Positions 6,565 through 15,562 of a DNA stretch of 64,000 nt are shown here, one piece after another. The notes beneath the pieces were generated by a model. It made no database searches. It saw only the letters and a program-made list of their open reading frames with translations, and was not told the origin of the DNA. Source of the stretch: JAFGBI01 sp964480725 (lineage in GTDB: Bacteria > Myxococcota_A > Polyangia > Polyangiales > Polyangiaceae). Made by a program: the position numbers and the translations under genes. The stretch is taken from assembly GCA_964480725.1 (NCBI GenBank), contig CAYZQO010000017.1, positions 25,878-89,877 of the forward strand, written 5' to 3'. How positions within the stretch are numbered: position 1 is the first letter of the stretch; each line of letters begins with the position of its first letter.

Positions 6565-9531
6565 TCAATACGAGTACGCGGCCCCGATGAACACGACCGT
6601 CCCGTCGCGGTACGCCTTGCGGGTGTTGCCCTCGCGCAGCCGCCGCCCCTGGGTGACCAGGGTCTGGGTGTCGAGCAGATCCTCCACGCCGGCCTTCAGC
6701 GTCAGGTTGCCGACGATCGCCTGGGAGGCCACGACGTCGATCACGTGCTGCGGCTGGCGGTAGGCGTCGTCGATGCCGAACGCGCCGACCTCCTCGATGC
6801 TGGGCCCCGAGACGTTGTAGGAAACCCGGGCCCGCGTCCCCCGGTCCTCGTCGTCGTAGTCGAGCGCGAGGTTAACCACCCAGGGCGCCTGGTTGACCAG
6901 AGGTCGGTCGAGGTTCGTCATGGTGCGGCGCCCGGTCTGCTCCAGCTCGACCCGGGAGCGGGTGAGCGTGAGGTTGGCGACCACGGAGAAGTCGTCTAGC
7001 GCCGTCGCCAGGAAGTCGAGGTCCTTCCGGGACTCGAGCTCGACGCCGAGCACCCAGGCGCCCGGGGTGTTCTGGAAGGAGTTTCTGGCACCCCCGCTGC
7101 CCGTTCCAGGCCGAAGCACGGGCTCGATCGGGTCGGTGAACTTCTTATAGAAGACGCTGACGGCTGCCACCTCGCGCAGGGTCGGGAAATGCTCGAAGCG
7201 AAGGTCGAGGTTGGTGATCCGGGCCAGATCGAGATCCGGGTTTCCCGTGGTCGATCTCCCCAGGTAGTAGTCGTTGAACTCGAACGGAGCGAGCTCGCGG
7301 AGCTGTGGCCGGGCGAGGGTGCGGGTGACGGAGGCCCGGGCTTTGCTCCGGGTGGCCAGCGAGTAGATGAGCGCGGCGCTCGGTAGGAGATCGGTCGCCT
7401 CCACCCGGGCGTCGGCGAAATTGCCAGGGATGAACTCCTTGATCCGGATGGTCTGCAGGGTCTTCTCGACGCGCTCGCCGGCGACGAGGCGCAGCCCGGG
7501 CGCGATCCCCACGTCCGTCATCAGGTAACCCGCGAAAACGTTGAGGTCCGAACGGTACTGATCGGCGCCGAACGTGCGCTCCTCGAAGCGGAGGTCTCCG
7601 GAGCTGACCGCCTCCGGCGCGAAGGTCTGGTCCGGGCAGTCCGGACCGAACGGGTCCAGGGTGCACCCGAGGCTGACGCCGGGGCGGGGGAAGAAGTTGA
7701 ACCGCCGCGCCTCGAAGTCCCGCTGGCGCAAGCTGAAGAGGCCGCCTGCCTTGAGCTTGACCGTGCGCCGGAGGTCGAGCGGCTGCGTGTAGTCAAGAGT
7801 GCCGGCCACCCCGTCCTCGACCAGGTCGGAGAAGAAGTGGCGCCCGGTGTCGGCGTCGACGTTGACGCGGTACACGAGGTCGTCGAGGTCGCGACGAGTG
7901 TAGCCAACATCACGAGTGTCGGGCTCATCGCGAGTGGCTCGCGACAGGAGAGCACTCCAAGACAGCCGGCCGTGGTTCAGCGCCTCGAGCTCGTGCTGCC
8001 CGGCGAGCTTGCCGACGTCGAGGCCACGGCTCGCGTACTGCAGGCGAGCACCCACGACCTCACTGTCGAGCTCGGCGGAGCGGCCCGAGAGGAGGCGGGT
8101 CGTGTCGTCGGCGAGCTGGCTGTGCAAGAGCACGAGCTTGAGCTCGTGCTCGGTCGAGGGGGCGTAGGCCACGCTACCGAAGGCCCCCCAGCGGACTGAA
8201 TCCTCGCCCTCTTCGACGCGGTAGTCGACCAGCTCGGAGTACCCGCGGGGGTCGGTGGGATCCGGGTTGAATTCGCGCACGACGCCGATCCGACGCGCAT
8301 ACGAGTGCCCGTAACCGAGCGAGCCCACGGCGCCGAGGCGCTGCTCCCCGGGCAGCTTCCAGCCGTTGCCGAGCACAAGGCCGAGGCCGTGGTTCGGAGG
8401 CGTGAAGGCGTCGGTCCGCCAGCGCATCGAGGAGTTGAGCAGGCTGCCGTAGCGCTGGACCTCGGCGCGTTCGAGGCGCCTCCCGTCCGGCGTCGTCGCT
8501 CCCACCATGAGTGGGAAGCCGTCGGGCACAGCGTCCGGAAGCTGCCGGAGGCCGGAGTCGAACCCGAGCCAGTCGGTCCGACTCCCGGCGTGGTCGAGGC
8601 GCTCGCGGAAGGTCGCGCGGGAGTTGTAGCCCCCGCTCACATTCACGCTGGCGACCAGCTCATCGGGGATGCTGCGAGTCTGGATCTGGACGGAGCCCCC
8701 CGCGAAGTCTCCTGGCAGATCCGGCGTGAAGGTCTTGGCGATGGTGATGTTGTCGAGCACCTCGACCGGGAACAGATCCAGCGGGACCGCCGCGCGATCG
8801 GGCTCCGGGCTCGGCAACGGGGCCATGTCGAGCAGCGAGTTGGTGTACCGCTCGCCGAGCCCGCGCACGTAGACGAAGCGTCCGCCGACCACGTTGGCGC
8901 CGACGACCCGCCGGGCCGCCTCGGCGGCGTTGCTGTCCGGGGTCTTGGCGATCTCCGCGCGCCCGATGATGTCGCCCATGGCGGCCGCGCGCTGGCGGGC
9001 GAGCAGCTGCCCCTCCAGGCGATCCTTCTCCACCTTGGCAACAATCTCCGTCTCCTGAACCTGCCCCTCCAGGGGGACGAGGCGGGCGTGAGCGTCCCGG
9101 ACCTCGCCAGCCGTAACGACCAGCCCCGTGGTCCGGGCCGGCTGGTGCGTCCCCTCGAAGTACCGCAGCTCGTAGGTGCCCGGCGGCAGCTCCAGCCGGA
9201 AGCGCCCCTCGAAGTCGGTGAGCGTCGTGTACCGGGTACCTGGAACGCTGACCCGAGCCTCGATGAGGGGCTCTCCGGTCTTGGCGTCGCGGAGCGTGCC
9301 CGCGAGCGCGCCGAGGCTCTCCGCCGGCTTGGCTGCGAGATCCACCTCGGGCGTCGCCTGGCCTCCCGACGGTTCGCCGAGATCCTCCGTGTCCCCAAAG
9401 GACAGCTCACCGCCCTCGAGGTCGTCGTCGCTAACGGGACCGTCCACGTCGTCCGGCTGCGCCAGCACGCTGGGTGCGCAGGCGAGACAGGCGATGGTCA
9501 GCCGAGCGAGGTGACGAAGCGAAGTGCGCAT
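6565..9531 (-). CDS. TonB-dependent outer-membrane receptor with carboxypeptidase-like N-terminal domain
   Basis: A 988-residue protein with a Sec signal peptide (ending near LAQ-PDD), an acidic region of about 45 residues, then a carboxypeptidase-regulatory-like beta-sandwich (about 75-150: GTLRDAKTGEPLIEARVSV). Next comes a plug domain with GGRFVYVRGLGERYTNSLL and a VLDNITIAKTFTPDLPGDFAGG segment, then a long 22-strand-type barrel ending in an aromatic residue (IGAAYSY). The extra N-terminal domain resembles that of SusC-like and oar-like receptors. Energy comes from TonB-ExbB-ExbD encoded immediately upstream. The ligand is unknown; no siderophore or cobalamin gene lies nearby. Confidence 0.93.
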   Translation of the reverse strand: MRTSLRHLARLTIACLACAPSVLAQPDDVDGPVSDDDLEGGELSFGDTEDLGEPSGGQATPEVDLAAKPAESLGALAGTLRDAKTGEPLIEARVSVPGTRYTTLTDFEGRFRLELPPGTYELRYFEGTHQPARTTGLVVTAGEVRDAHARLVPLEGQVQETEIVAKVEKDRLEGQLLARQRAAAMGDIIGRAEIAKTPDSNAAEAARRVVGANVVGGRFVYVRGLGERYTNSLLDMAPLPSPEPDRAAVPLDLFPVEVLDNITIAKTFTPDLPGDFAGGSVQIQTRSIPDELVASVNVSGGYNSRATFRERLDHAGSRTDWLGFDSGLRQLPDAVPDGFPLMVGATTPDGRRLERAEVQRYGSLLNSSMRWRTDAFTPPNHGLGLVLGNGWKLPGEQRLGAVGSLGYGHSYARRIGVVREFNPDPTDPRGYSELVDYRVEEGEDSVRWGAFGSVAYAPSTEHELKLVLLHSQLADDTTRLLSGRSAELDSEVVGARLQYASRGLDVGKLAGQHELEALNHGRLSWSALLSRATRDEPDTRDVGYTRRDLDDLVYRVNVDADTGRHFFSDLVEDGVAGTLDYTQPLDLRRTVKLKAGGLFSLRQRDFEARRFNFFPRPGVSLGCTLDPFGPDCPDQTFAPEAVSSGDLRFEERTFGADQYRSDLNVFAGYLMTDVGIAPGLRLVAGERVEKTLQTIRIKEFIPGNFADARVEATDLLPSAALIYSLATRSKARASVTRTLARPQLRELAPFEFNDYYLGRSTTGNPDLDLARITNLDLRFEHFPTLREVAAVSVFYKKFTDPIEPVLRPGTGSGGARNSFQNTPGAWVLGVELESRKDLDFLATALDDFSVVANLTLTRSRVELEQTGRRTMTNLDRPLVNQAPWVVNLALDYDDEDRGTRARVSYNVSGPSIEEVGAFGIDDAYRQPQHVIDVVASQAIVGNLTLKAGVEDLLDTQTLVTQGRRLREGNTRKAYRDGTVVFIGAAYSY

Positions 9532-9638
9532 GAGTTCTCCTCTGGACCCGCGGGCGCCGGGCAGACCCCCCCCTTCGCCGCGCAGTCAAGTCGGCGCGAC
9601 GCTGGAGCGTCCACTCCTCGAGCGCGAGGGCGGTCGGG

Positions 9639-10064
9639 CTATTTCACGATCTTCGTGGTGAGCATCGCGATCGAGCGCGCGCCGCCCTGCCGGGCGAGAT
9701 CCATCGCCGCCACGACCTTCCCGTAATCGACCGCGTCGTGCGCATCAACATAGAGGACCTGCTGGCGCCGGGCCGCGAGGATGCGCGGCAGCCGAGTCCG
9801 GAGCTCCTCCGGCGCGAGCACGGTCGCGTTGATGCGGATGATGCCCGCGGCGTCCACGGTCATCACCAGCGGCTGGTCGTCGCTGGGCGGCGGGGGCTGC
9901 TCCTGGTCGTCCTGCTTGGGGATGTTGAGCCAGAAGGTCTTGGTCATCATCGGCGTCACGATCATGAAGATGATCAGGACGACCAGCGTGATGTCGACCA
10001 GAGGCGTCACGTTCATCACCGGCCCCGGACGCCGGGCGTCGCCGCCACCGACTGCCATGCCCAT
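9639..10064 (-). CDS. exbD: ExbD/TolR-family protein (second copy of the operon)
   Basis: A 141-residue protein with a short cytoplasmic tail, one transmembrane helix carrying the proton-pathway Asp (VMNVTPLVDITLVVLIIFMI) and a periplasmic domain of about 90 residues ending with DAVDYGKVVAAMDLARQGG, all typical of ExbD. It works with ExbB as the proton-driven motor for TonB in the inner membrane. It starts only three bases after the preceding exbD stops. Two different ExbD proteins in one operon suggest a heteromeric motor or specialised pairs, as known in some other bacteria. Confidence 0.93.
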   Translation of the reverse strand: MGMAVGGGDARRPGPVMNVTPLVDITLVVLIIFMIVTPMMTKTFWLNIPKQDDQEQPPPPSDDQPLVMTVDAAGIIRINATVLAPEELRTRLPRILAARRQQVLYVDAHDAVDYGKVVAAMDLARQGGARSIAMLTTKIVK

Positions 10065-10067
10065 GGC

Positions 10068-10505
10068 TCAGCTCCCCTCCGTACCCGGCGCGGCGCGCTC
10101 GAGCACCTTGAGCTCTACCCCGCGAAAACCGACGCTGCGGAGCCGGGCGAAGTGGCCGCGCACCTGCTCGTAGGGGACGGCCGAGTCCGTCTTGAGCATG
10201 AGCTGGCGCTCGGGGTCTGCCTGGTGGAGCCGTCGCAACACCCCCTCCAGGTCCGCGGGCTGCACCCGCTCCTTCTCCACGACGATCGAGTCACCGGCAA
10301 CCGTGACCTCGATCGGGTTCAGATCCTTGGGTCGCTGGTCCACGGCCTGCACCTTCGGCAGCTCCACCTGCTCGCCCTCGTTGATGGCAGGGGCGAGGAC
10401 CATGAAGATGATGAGCAGCACCAGCGTCACGTCCACCAGGGGCGTGACGTTCATGTCCGGCTCAGGCAGCCCTCTTGCCCCAGTCCTTGGCTTCCGGCTC
10501 GTCAT
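10068..10505 (-). CDS. exbD: ExbD/TolR-family protein (first copy of the operon)
   Basis: A 145-residue protein with one transmembrane segment (MNVTPLVDVTLVLLIIFMVL) including the essential Asp, and a periplasmic domain with the DSAVPYEQVRGHFARLRSVG segment. The start at 10505 lies inside the end of exbB (44-base overlap). It is chosen because the resulting tail, ending GLPEPD before MNVTPL, matches the tail of the next exbD; a start at 10454, just after exbB ends, would leave no cytoplasmic tail. The two ExbD copies share the membrane helix but differ clearly in the periplasmic part. Confidence 0.9.
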   Translation of the reverse strand: MTSRKPRTGARGLPEPDMNVTPLVDVTLVLLIIFMVLAPAINEGEQVELPKVQAVDQRPKDLNPIEVTVAGDSIVVEKERVQPADLEGVLRRLHQADPERQLMLKTDSAVPYEQVRGHFARLRSVGFRGVELKVLERAAPGTEGS

Positions 10506-11163
10506 ATTCGTTCTCCAGCTCGTCCAGGAGCTCCCCAGCCGAGCGCTCGAGGGCGACCTCGACCGCGTTGGCGCGAGCCATGAAGTGGTTGTAGGCAAGC
10601 ACCGTCGGGATGGCGACGAAGAGGCCGAAGGCGGTCTCGATCAGCGCCTCGGCGATGCCCGCCGACACGGCCCCGAGCCCGCCGCCGCCCGTGGCGGCGA
10701 TCCCCTGGAAGGCGTTGATGATCCCGAGCACCGTGCCCAAGAGCCCGACGAACGGCGCGGTGGAGCCGATCGAGGCCAGGACCGACAGCCCCCGCCGCAG
10801 ATCGTGCGCGATCCGCTCGCGCTGCCGCCCCGCCTCGTTGCGGGCCAGTTCCACCGGGCTGAGCCCGCCGGTCCCCTGCTCGACGGCCTTCTGGTAGCGC
10901 TTCACGACGGCGCCGAACAGGGACGCGAGGGGGCTCTGCGCGTGGCGCTGGGCGAGTGCCGGGACCTCCTCGAGCCGCCAATGCTCGAGCAGCTCGTGCG
11001 CCTTCTCGGCGAAGCGGCGCGACTCCTTGGCGGCGCGCCGGAACGCGACCAGACGCTCGACGGAGATGGCCAGGGCGACCACGCCGTACAGCCCGAGGAA
11101 GGCGAAGACGACGAGGCCGAAGGCGCCCATCGACCCGAGGATGTGACCGATATCGAAACTCAT
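10462..11163 (-). CDS. exbB: ExbB/TolQ/MotA-family proton channel protein
   Basis: A 233-residue protein with three transmembrane segments. The family hallmark is the second/third helix pair: LSVLASIGSTAPFVGLLGTV with Gly- and Thr-rich packing, then AGIAEALIETAFGLFVAIPT. It forms the pentameric proton channel that, with ExbD, energises TonB. The ATG at 11163 is preceded by AAGGAG at good spacing; the frame extends further upstream but into tonB. It follows tonB by 19 bases and overlaps exbD by 44 bases, indicating one transcript. Confidence 0.95.
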   Translation of the reverse strand: MSFDIGHILGSMGAFGLVVFAFLGLYGVVALAISVERLVAFRRAAKESRRFAEKAHELLEHWRLEEVPALAQRHAQSPLASLFGAVVKRYQKAVEQGTGGLSPVELARNEAGRQRERIAHDLRRGLSVLASIGSTAPFVGLLGTVLGIINAFQGIAATGGGGLGAVSAGIAEALIETAFGLFVAIPTVLAYNHFMARANAVEVALERSAGELLDELENEYDEPEAKDWGKRAA

Positions 11164-11182
11164 GGGGGTACTCCTTCTGGGC

Positions 11183-11947
11183 CTAGCCCGTGTCCAGGCC
11201 GAACTTGAACCGATGCGTCCGGGTGAGCGGCACGGCGATGCCGCTCGCGTCACGAGCCGGCGTGAAGCGCCACTGGCGCAGGGCCGCGGCGATCACCGGC
11301 CAGAAGCCGGGCGGCCCGCTCACGAGCTTGGCGCCGACCACCGCGCCGCCCTCGTCGATCTTGTAGCGGACCACGCACACCCCCTCGATCCCCTGCGCCT
11401 TGAGCGACTCCGGGTAACTCGGCATGGGCTGGGACAGCGGCTTCGGTGGGGTCATCCCCTCCACGAGGGTGACCGCCTTCGGCTTCGGCGGGGCGGGCGG
11501 CGGCGCGACGACGGTACGCTCGGGCTCCTTCTTCACCGCCGGCTCCGCCGCCGCGGCCCCCGTCCTCCCGCGGCCTCCGGTCGCGGCGTAGGGGTCATCG
11601 GCGCCTCCCGGGCCACCACCGGGCGCGGCCTCGACCTCGCGAGGACGCTCCTTTGGGATCTCGGTGGGGACGCGAAGCGCGGCGAGCCGTGGACCCGCGG
11701 CCTGCACGGCCTCGGCGTCGGCGGGCTCCGCCTCGGGATCCTCCGGTGCATCGGGCTCGTCCCGGGGCAACTCCTGCTCCAGCGAGACGATGGTCGGCTC
11801 GGCTTCGGCCTCGACGAGGACCGCCGAGGCGCTGGAAAGGACGAGGGCGGATGACGAGGCCATGGTGACGAGCCCGATCGCTCCGCCGCAGAGCAGTCGT
11901 CTGCGGCGCAGGGGGTCGTGGGCGGTGATCCAGGACTCCAGGTCCAT
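11183..11947 (-). CDS. tonB: TonB energy transducer
   Basis: A 254-residue protein: a cytoplasmic start of about 20 residues, one transmembrane segment (about 24-48), an acidic then Pro/Lys-rich periplasmic spacer (VVAPPPAPPKPKAVT) and a C-terminal TonB domain with the YPESLKAQGIEGVCVVRYKI segment and a final QWRFTPA motif. It links the inner-membrane ExbB-ExbD motor to the receptor encoded four genes downstream. The start at 11947 (MDLESWITAHD) gives a sensible membrane topology; the open frame before it is low in coding signal. It is the first gene of the operon 11947-5079. Confidence 0.92.
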   Translation of the reverse strand: MDLESWITAHDPLRRRRLLCGGAIGLVTMASSSALVLSSASAVLVEAEAEPTIVSLEQELPRDEPDAPEDPEAEPADAEAVQAAGPRLAALRVPTEIPKERPREVEAAPGGGPGGADDPYAATGGRGRTGAAAAEPAVKKEPERTVVAPPPAPPKPKAVTLVEGMTPPKPLSQPMPSYPESLKAQGIEGVCVVRYKIDEGGAVVGAKLVSGPPGFWPVIAAALRQWRFTPARDASGIAVPLTRTHRFKFGLDTG

Positions 11948-12014
11948 CGGCTGGAGACGAGCCTGCTCGGCCCGGGTGACGACCCGGTGGCGCCCGCGAA
12001 AAATGCCGGGATCG

Positions 12015-12036
12015 TTCGGTGACGCTTCGGTGAACG
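12015..12036. promoter_or_regulatory. candidate direct-repeat operator for an OmpR/PhoB-type regulator
   Basis: TTCGGTGA occurs at 12015-12022 and again at 12026-12033, an 11-base period. That is the spacing at which OmpR/PhoB-family dimers bind head to tail. It sits in the 202-base divergent region between tonB and the response-regulator gene. Binding is inferred from the spacing and the neighbouring gene only. Confidence 0.4.
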
Positions 12037-12149
12037 CCCGGTGGCGACACCGGGTCCGAGAACCACGGCGGCCGGCGTCATGCCCCAGAGCGTTCTCCGG
12101 AACGTCACCGGGGGTCCACGCAGCGGTGCCATCACTTGTCCTTCGAGAG

Positions 12150-12893
12150 ATGGCCCGCATCCTGGTCATCGATGCTGAGCTGGAGACGCTGTCGCTCCTC
12201 GACGAGCGGCTCCGGACAGCGGGGCACGACGTGGTGACCGCGCGCCGAGCTGCGGACGGGCTCCGGCTGGCCCAGGAGCTCGGCCCCGATCTGGTGATCC
12301 TGGAGCTCTACCTGCCCGACGTCAGCGGGACCGAGGTCTGCCGCTTCCTCCGCAGCGAATCGATGACGCGCCAGCCGCGGATCGTCATCGTGAGCGCACG
12401 CGGCGAGGAGATCGATCGAGTGGTCGGCTTCGAGCTCGGTGCGGACGACTTCGTCGTCAAGCCCTTCAGCGTCCGGGAGCTGATGCTCCGCGTCCGCGCA
12501 GTGTTGCGGCGCGGCGGCGAACCGCCCCCCCCGAGGATGGTCGACGTGGGCGTGCTGCGAGTCGATCGGGAGGCGCACCGCGCCTGGGTCGCCGACGTCG
12601 AGGTCCACCTCACCCTGCTCGAGTTTCGCCTGCTGCTCACACTGCACGACCGGCGCGGCCGGGTGCAGTCGCGCGACGCGCTGATCGACGCCGTCTGGGG
12701 GGTCGGCTCCCCCACGACCGGGCGCACGGTGGACTCGCACGTGAAGCGGCTGCGCGAGAAGCTCGGCGTCGCTGGGGAGTACGTCGAAACCGTCCGCAAG
12801 GTCGGCTACCGCTTCGCGGAGCCGACGCCCACGCCAGTGCGCAAGGGCGCGACGGCACGGGTTCCCGTTGATCCGCGGCTCGCGTCCGCTTGA
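12150..12893 (+). CDS. OmpR/PhoB-family response regulator with Glu at the phosphoacceptor site
   Basis: A 247-residue protein: receiver domain (about 1-118) and winged-helix DNA-binding domain (about 135-225, with RTVDSHVKRLREKLG and a final VRKVGYRF wing). The receiver is unusual. The phosphoacceptor Asp of the family's (L/I)LDLxLP motif is Glu52 (VILELYLPD), and the acidic pair near the N-terminus is reduced to Asp8-Ala9-Glu10. The conserved Ser/Thr (IVIVSA) and Lys (VVKPF) remain. Glu there often mimics the phosphorylated state, so it may be always active (inference). No histidine kinase is adjacent. It is divergent from tonB. The ATG at 12150 starts the canonical first strand. Confidence 0.9.
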   Translation: MARILVIDAELETLSLLDERLRTAGHDVVTARRAADGLRLAQELGPDLVILELYLPDVSGTEVCRFLRSESMTRQPRIVIVSARGEEIDRVVGFELGADDFVVKPFSVRELMLRVRAVLRRGGEPPPPRMVDVGVLRVDREAHRAWVADVEVHLTLLEFRLLLTLHDRRGRVQSRDALIDAVWGVGSPTTGRTVDSHVKRLREKLGVAGEYVETVRKVGYRFAEPTPTPVRKGATARVPVDPRLASA

Positions 12894-12939
12894 CCCGGGC
12901 GGGTCGCGGCGGGCGAAGTGTGCCCGCGCAGCCGCGCCG

Positions 12940-14997
12940 TCAGCCCCGCCGGCGCCGCAGCACCGCTACGCCGCCGAGCAGCCCGAGGAGCGCCGCCCAT
13001 GCGGAGGCAGGACGGCCCGGGGTCCCGACCGCCGCGCAAGCGCAGGCGGCGTCGTCCGCGGACTCATCGTCCGCGCGGCTTCCGCTGGCGCCCGTCCCCG
13101 TCGAGGTGGCGACGCTGGTGACGCCGGAGGTGAGATCCCCGCCCGTCGCCGCGCCCGCACAGGCGCCGGAGACGCACTGCTGCCCCACGAGGCAGGCGTC
13201 GCCGCAGGCGCCACAATGGAGGACGTTGGTCGAGAGATCGACGCAGGACGCCCCGCAGGGGGTCTGTCCCTCCGCGCAGCTCGTCTGACAGCGGCCGGCG
13301 GAGCAGACCTGTCCGGCGGCGCATGCCGCGCCGCAGGCGCCGCAGTGGGCCGCGTCCGCCGCGACGTCCACGCAGACCCCGTCACAGGCGACGAGGGGCG
13401 CCGTGCAGGTGAACGTCACCACGCCCGTGTCCGTGCTGCTCGCGGGCCCGGTGCCCGTGCCCGTGTCGGTCACCGCACCCGTGTCGGTCACCGCGCCGGT
13501 ACCCGTCGCCGTGTCGGTGGGGGTGCCGACGGCCGTCGAGGTCGCGGCCTCGGTGCCCGTTTCGGAACCCGTGCCCGCGTCGGAGCCCGTGCCAGTGCCC
13601 GTGTCGGAGCCGGTCTCCGTGCTCGCCGTGGCGGTGGAGGTTTCCGGGCTGCTCGTGCCCGTGTCCGTGTCGCTGTGGGTCGTTACCTCGGGTTGCTCGG
13701 GGAGCGGCTCCCCCGGCTCGGCGCCGTACTCCATGGCGCCGATGTCCGGCGCGGTCCCCGCCGGGACGATGCGGTTGAGGAAGTCACGGGTGTAGGGGGT
13801 GGTCCTGCCGCCGTCGATCGCCGCGCTGCCGGCGACCAGCTCGAAGTCCGCGGCGGTGATGCCGTCGAGGTTCACCACGCCCGGGTCGGAGCTGGTGATG
13901 AGGTTGTTGGCCTGGTTGATCCGCTCGTCGACCGTGGCCAGGAAGCTGTTGGCACCGGCGAGGATCACCAGGTTGTTGTCGAAATTGACGGTACCAGGCT
14001 GCAGTTGCCCGGCTCCCTGGTCCTCGCCGTAGATCATGAAGATGGCGGGCGTCTGCGACTCCGGGTGATGGACGAGCGTGTTGTTGACCCAGGAGACGTT
14101 GGAGAGCGCCGTCTCGTTGACCTGCAAGAGCCCGATCCAGTTGCTGTCGATGGAGACGTTGTAATAGAAGTCCGAGTCTCGGAAGGTGCCGAAGCCGGAC
14201 ACCTCGAAGAAGCCGCAGTTGTTGTAGGAGAAATTGTGGTGGATGCGGACGTTGGTGACCTCGCCGTCGCGCGGGACCGTGACCTCCGTCGCGCCACCGT
14301 CACAGTTGCCGCCCACCCACGCCGCGGTGTCCTTGCAGTTGAAGAACGTGTTGTAAGCGATCTCGTTGTTGGACCCGTTGACGAAGATGCCCTCCGCGCC
14401 GCCGACGATGTTGGCGTAGACGCTGGTGTCGGTGGAGTCGACGGCCATGTTGAGATCGTGGACGACGTTGCCCTGGACCAGGCTGTTCTCGCCCATCAGC
14501 ATGATGCCGATGTCGCAGTCCGTGATCTCACAGTTCAATAGCTGGCTGTCGCCCCCCATGGTGACGCACACGCCCTGGATGAGGTTCTCCATCGTCCCGT
14601 CGCCGCGCGAGCCCTCGAGGTGCAACCCGTCGACGGTGATGGCACCCTGGAAGCTCGAGACGACGCTCCCACTCTCGACGATGAACGCCGGCAGCGGCAG
14701 GTTCTCGTCGCCGTAGTTCGTGAAGAGGGTCCGAGCACCGCCGCCTCCTCCTGGACCGCCGAAACCGCCGCCGGTGGCCACCGCCTCGCGGAAGACGCTG
14801 CCGCGCGCGTAATAGACCTCCGTGCAGCTCGAGGGGATCGCGTCCTGCGTGCGCACGGGGGTCGCCTCCGCGAGCCCGTCGTTGGCGTCGTCGCCGCCCT
14901 CGCTGTCCACATAGCAGGGCGCCGCATGCGCCTCCGCCGCCACCGTGCCACCGACCAGCAACGCCGCCCCGACCGCCCAGCTCTTCATGTTTGCCAC
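12940..14997 (-). CDS. beta-helix surface protein with Stigma-like cysteine repeats and a MYXO-CTERM-type tail
   Basis: A 685-residue secreted protein. After a signal peptide ending near AHA-APC comes a parallel beta-helix of about 400 residues (repeated Asn-rich turns such as SNNEIAYNTFFNC and VSWVNNTLVHHP). A Thr/Asp/Gly/Ser linker of about 110 residues follows (TDTGTGTG-type), then two Stigma-like cysteine repeats (CGACGAACAAGQVC; CGACGDACLVGQQC). The C-terminus has paired Cys (ACACAAVG), a hydrophobic helix and RRRRG, the layout of the MYXO-CTERM sorting signal. It is probably anchored and processed at the surface. The GTG at 14997 has GAGGAG six bases upstream; the ATG at 14988 is the alternative. 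Confidence 0.83.
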   Translation of the reverse strand: MANMKSWAVGAALLVGGTVAAEAHAAPCYVDSEGGDDANDGLAEATPVRTQDAIPSSCTEVYYARGSVFREAVATGGGFGGPGGGGGARTLFTNYGDENLPLPAFIVESGSVVSSFQGAITVDGLHLEGSRGDGTMENLIQGVCVTMGGDSQLLNCEITDCDIGIMLMGENSLVQGNVVHDLNMAVDSTDTSVYANIVGGAEGIFVNGSNNEIAYNTFFNCKDTAAWVGGNCDGGATEVTVPRDGEVTNVRIHHNFSYNNCGFFEVSGFGTFRDSDFYYNVSIDSNWIGLLQVNETALSNVSWVNNTLVHHPESQTPAIFMIYGEDQGAGQLQPGTVNFDNNLVILAGANSFLATVDERINQANNLITSSDPGVVNLDGITAADFELVAGSAAIDGGRTTPYTRDFLNRIVPAGTAPDIGAMEYGAEPGEPLPEQPEVTTHSDTDTGTSSPETSTATASTETGSDTGTGTGSDAGTGSETGTEAATSTAVGTPTDTATGTGAVTDTGAVTDTGTGTGPASSTDTGVVTFTCTAPLVACDGVCVDVAADAAHCGACGAACAAGQVCSAGRCQTSCAEGQTPCGASCVDLSTNVLHCGACGDACLVGQQCVSGACAGAATGGDLTSGVTSVATSTGTGASGSRADDESADDAACACAAVGTPGRPASAWAALLGLLGGVAVLRRRRG

Positions 14998-15562
14998 CGC
15001 TCGCTCCTCGCCCCACCGACCGCGCCCTCAGAATCCCGCAGATCACGGGCCGCGGCAAGGCGCGTCCGTGTGGAAACGCTCCGCGCGTCGCGCGGTCGGT
15101 CACGACCCGACGCCCGTGACCGCGCGCCGCGCATGATTCCGAGTTTCTGCATGGTTCTCATTTTCTCGATCCCAGCCGCGCCGCGAGTATCGGACTTTTC
15201 CGTTGCGGGTGCGCGATGCGCGCCGCAGCCGAGCGATGCACGCGAGCGCTCGCCGGCGCGGGGACGATCTTGCTTGCTCCACGCCGTGGACGATCGGCGC
15301 CAGGCGGGCCCCCGCACGCCGGCCATGCGACCTGCAGCGAGGCTTCCGCGTGCCCACCGCGGGGGGCCGCAGCGAGTCCGCTGCCGCCAAGCCGAGCGAG
15401 CATTGTCTAGAGAACCTCACCGCACCGCAACGCAACCGTCACAGTTTCGGAGGCAAATGGGCGTCGTTCGCGCGACGTTCGCGCAGCGCTCGGGTGGCGA
15501 AGGCTTCACGAAGCTCGTGGCAGGCCCAATTCGCCCGGCACCATCCCCAGGGAGATCGATCC
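14998..15562. other. divergent intergenic region with an inverted repeat
   Basis: About 565 bases separate the beta-helix gene and the porin gene. No convincing gene is seen. One perfect inverted repeat, CGGTCACG at 15097-15104 and CGTGACCG at 15115-15122 (10-base spacer), could be an operator about 95 bases before the beta-helix start codon. The porin ATG has GGGAG about ten bases upstream. Confidence 0.35.

Noticed and set aside
8305..9726. A 473-residue frame antisense to the TonB-dependent receptor
   Set aside because: It lies wholly opposite a well-supported receptor, with Arg/Gly/Ala-rich low-complexity content as expected from high GC.
12940..12990. A GC-rich inverted segment as terminator between the convergent regulator and beta-helix genes
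   Set aside because: The stem is short and has no T run; such stems are common by chance at this GC content.
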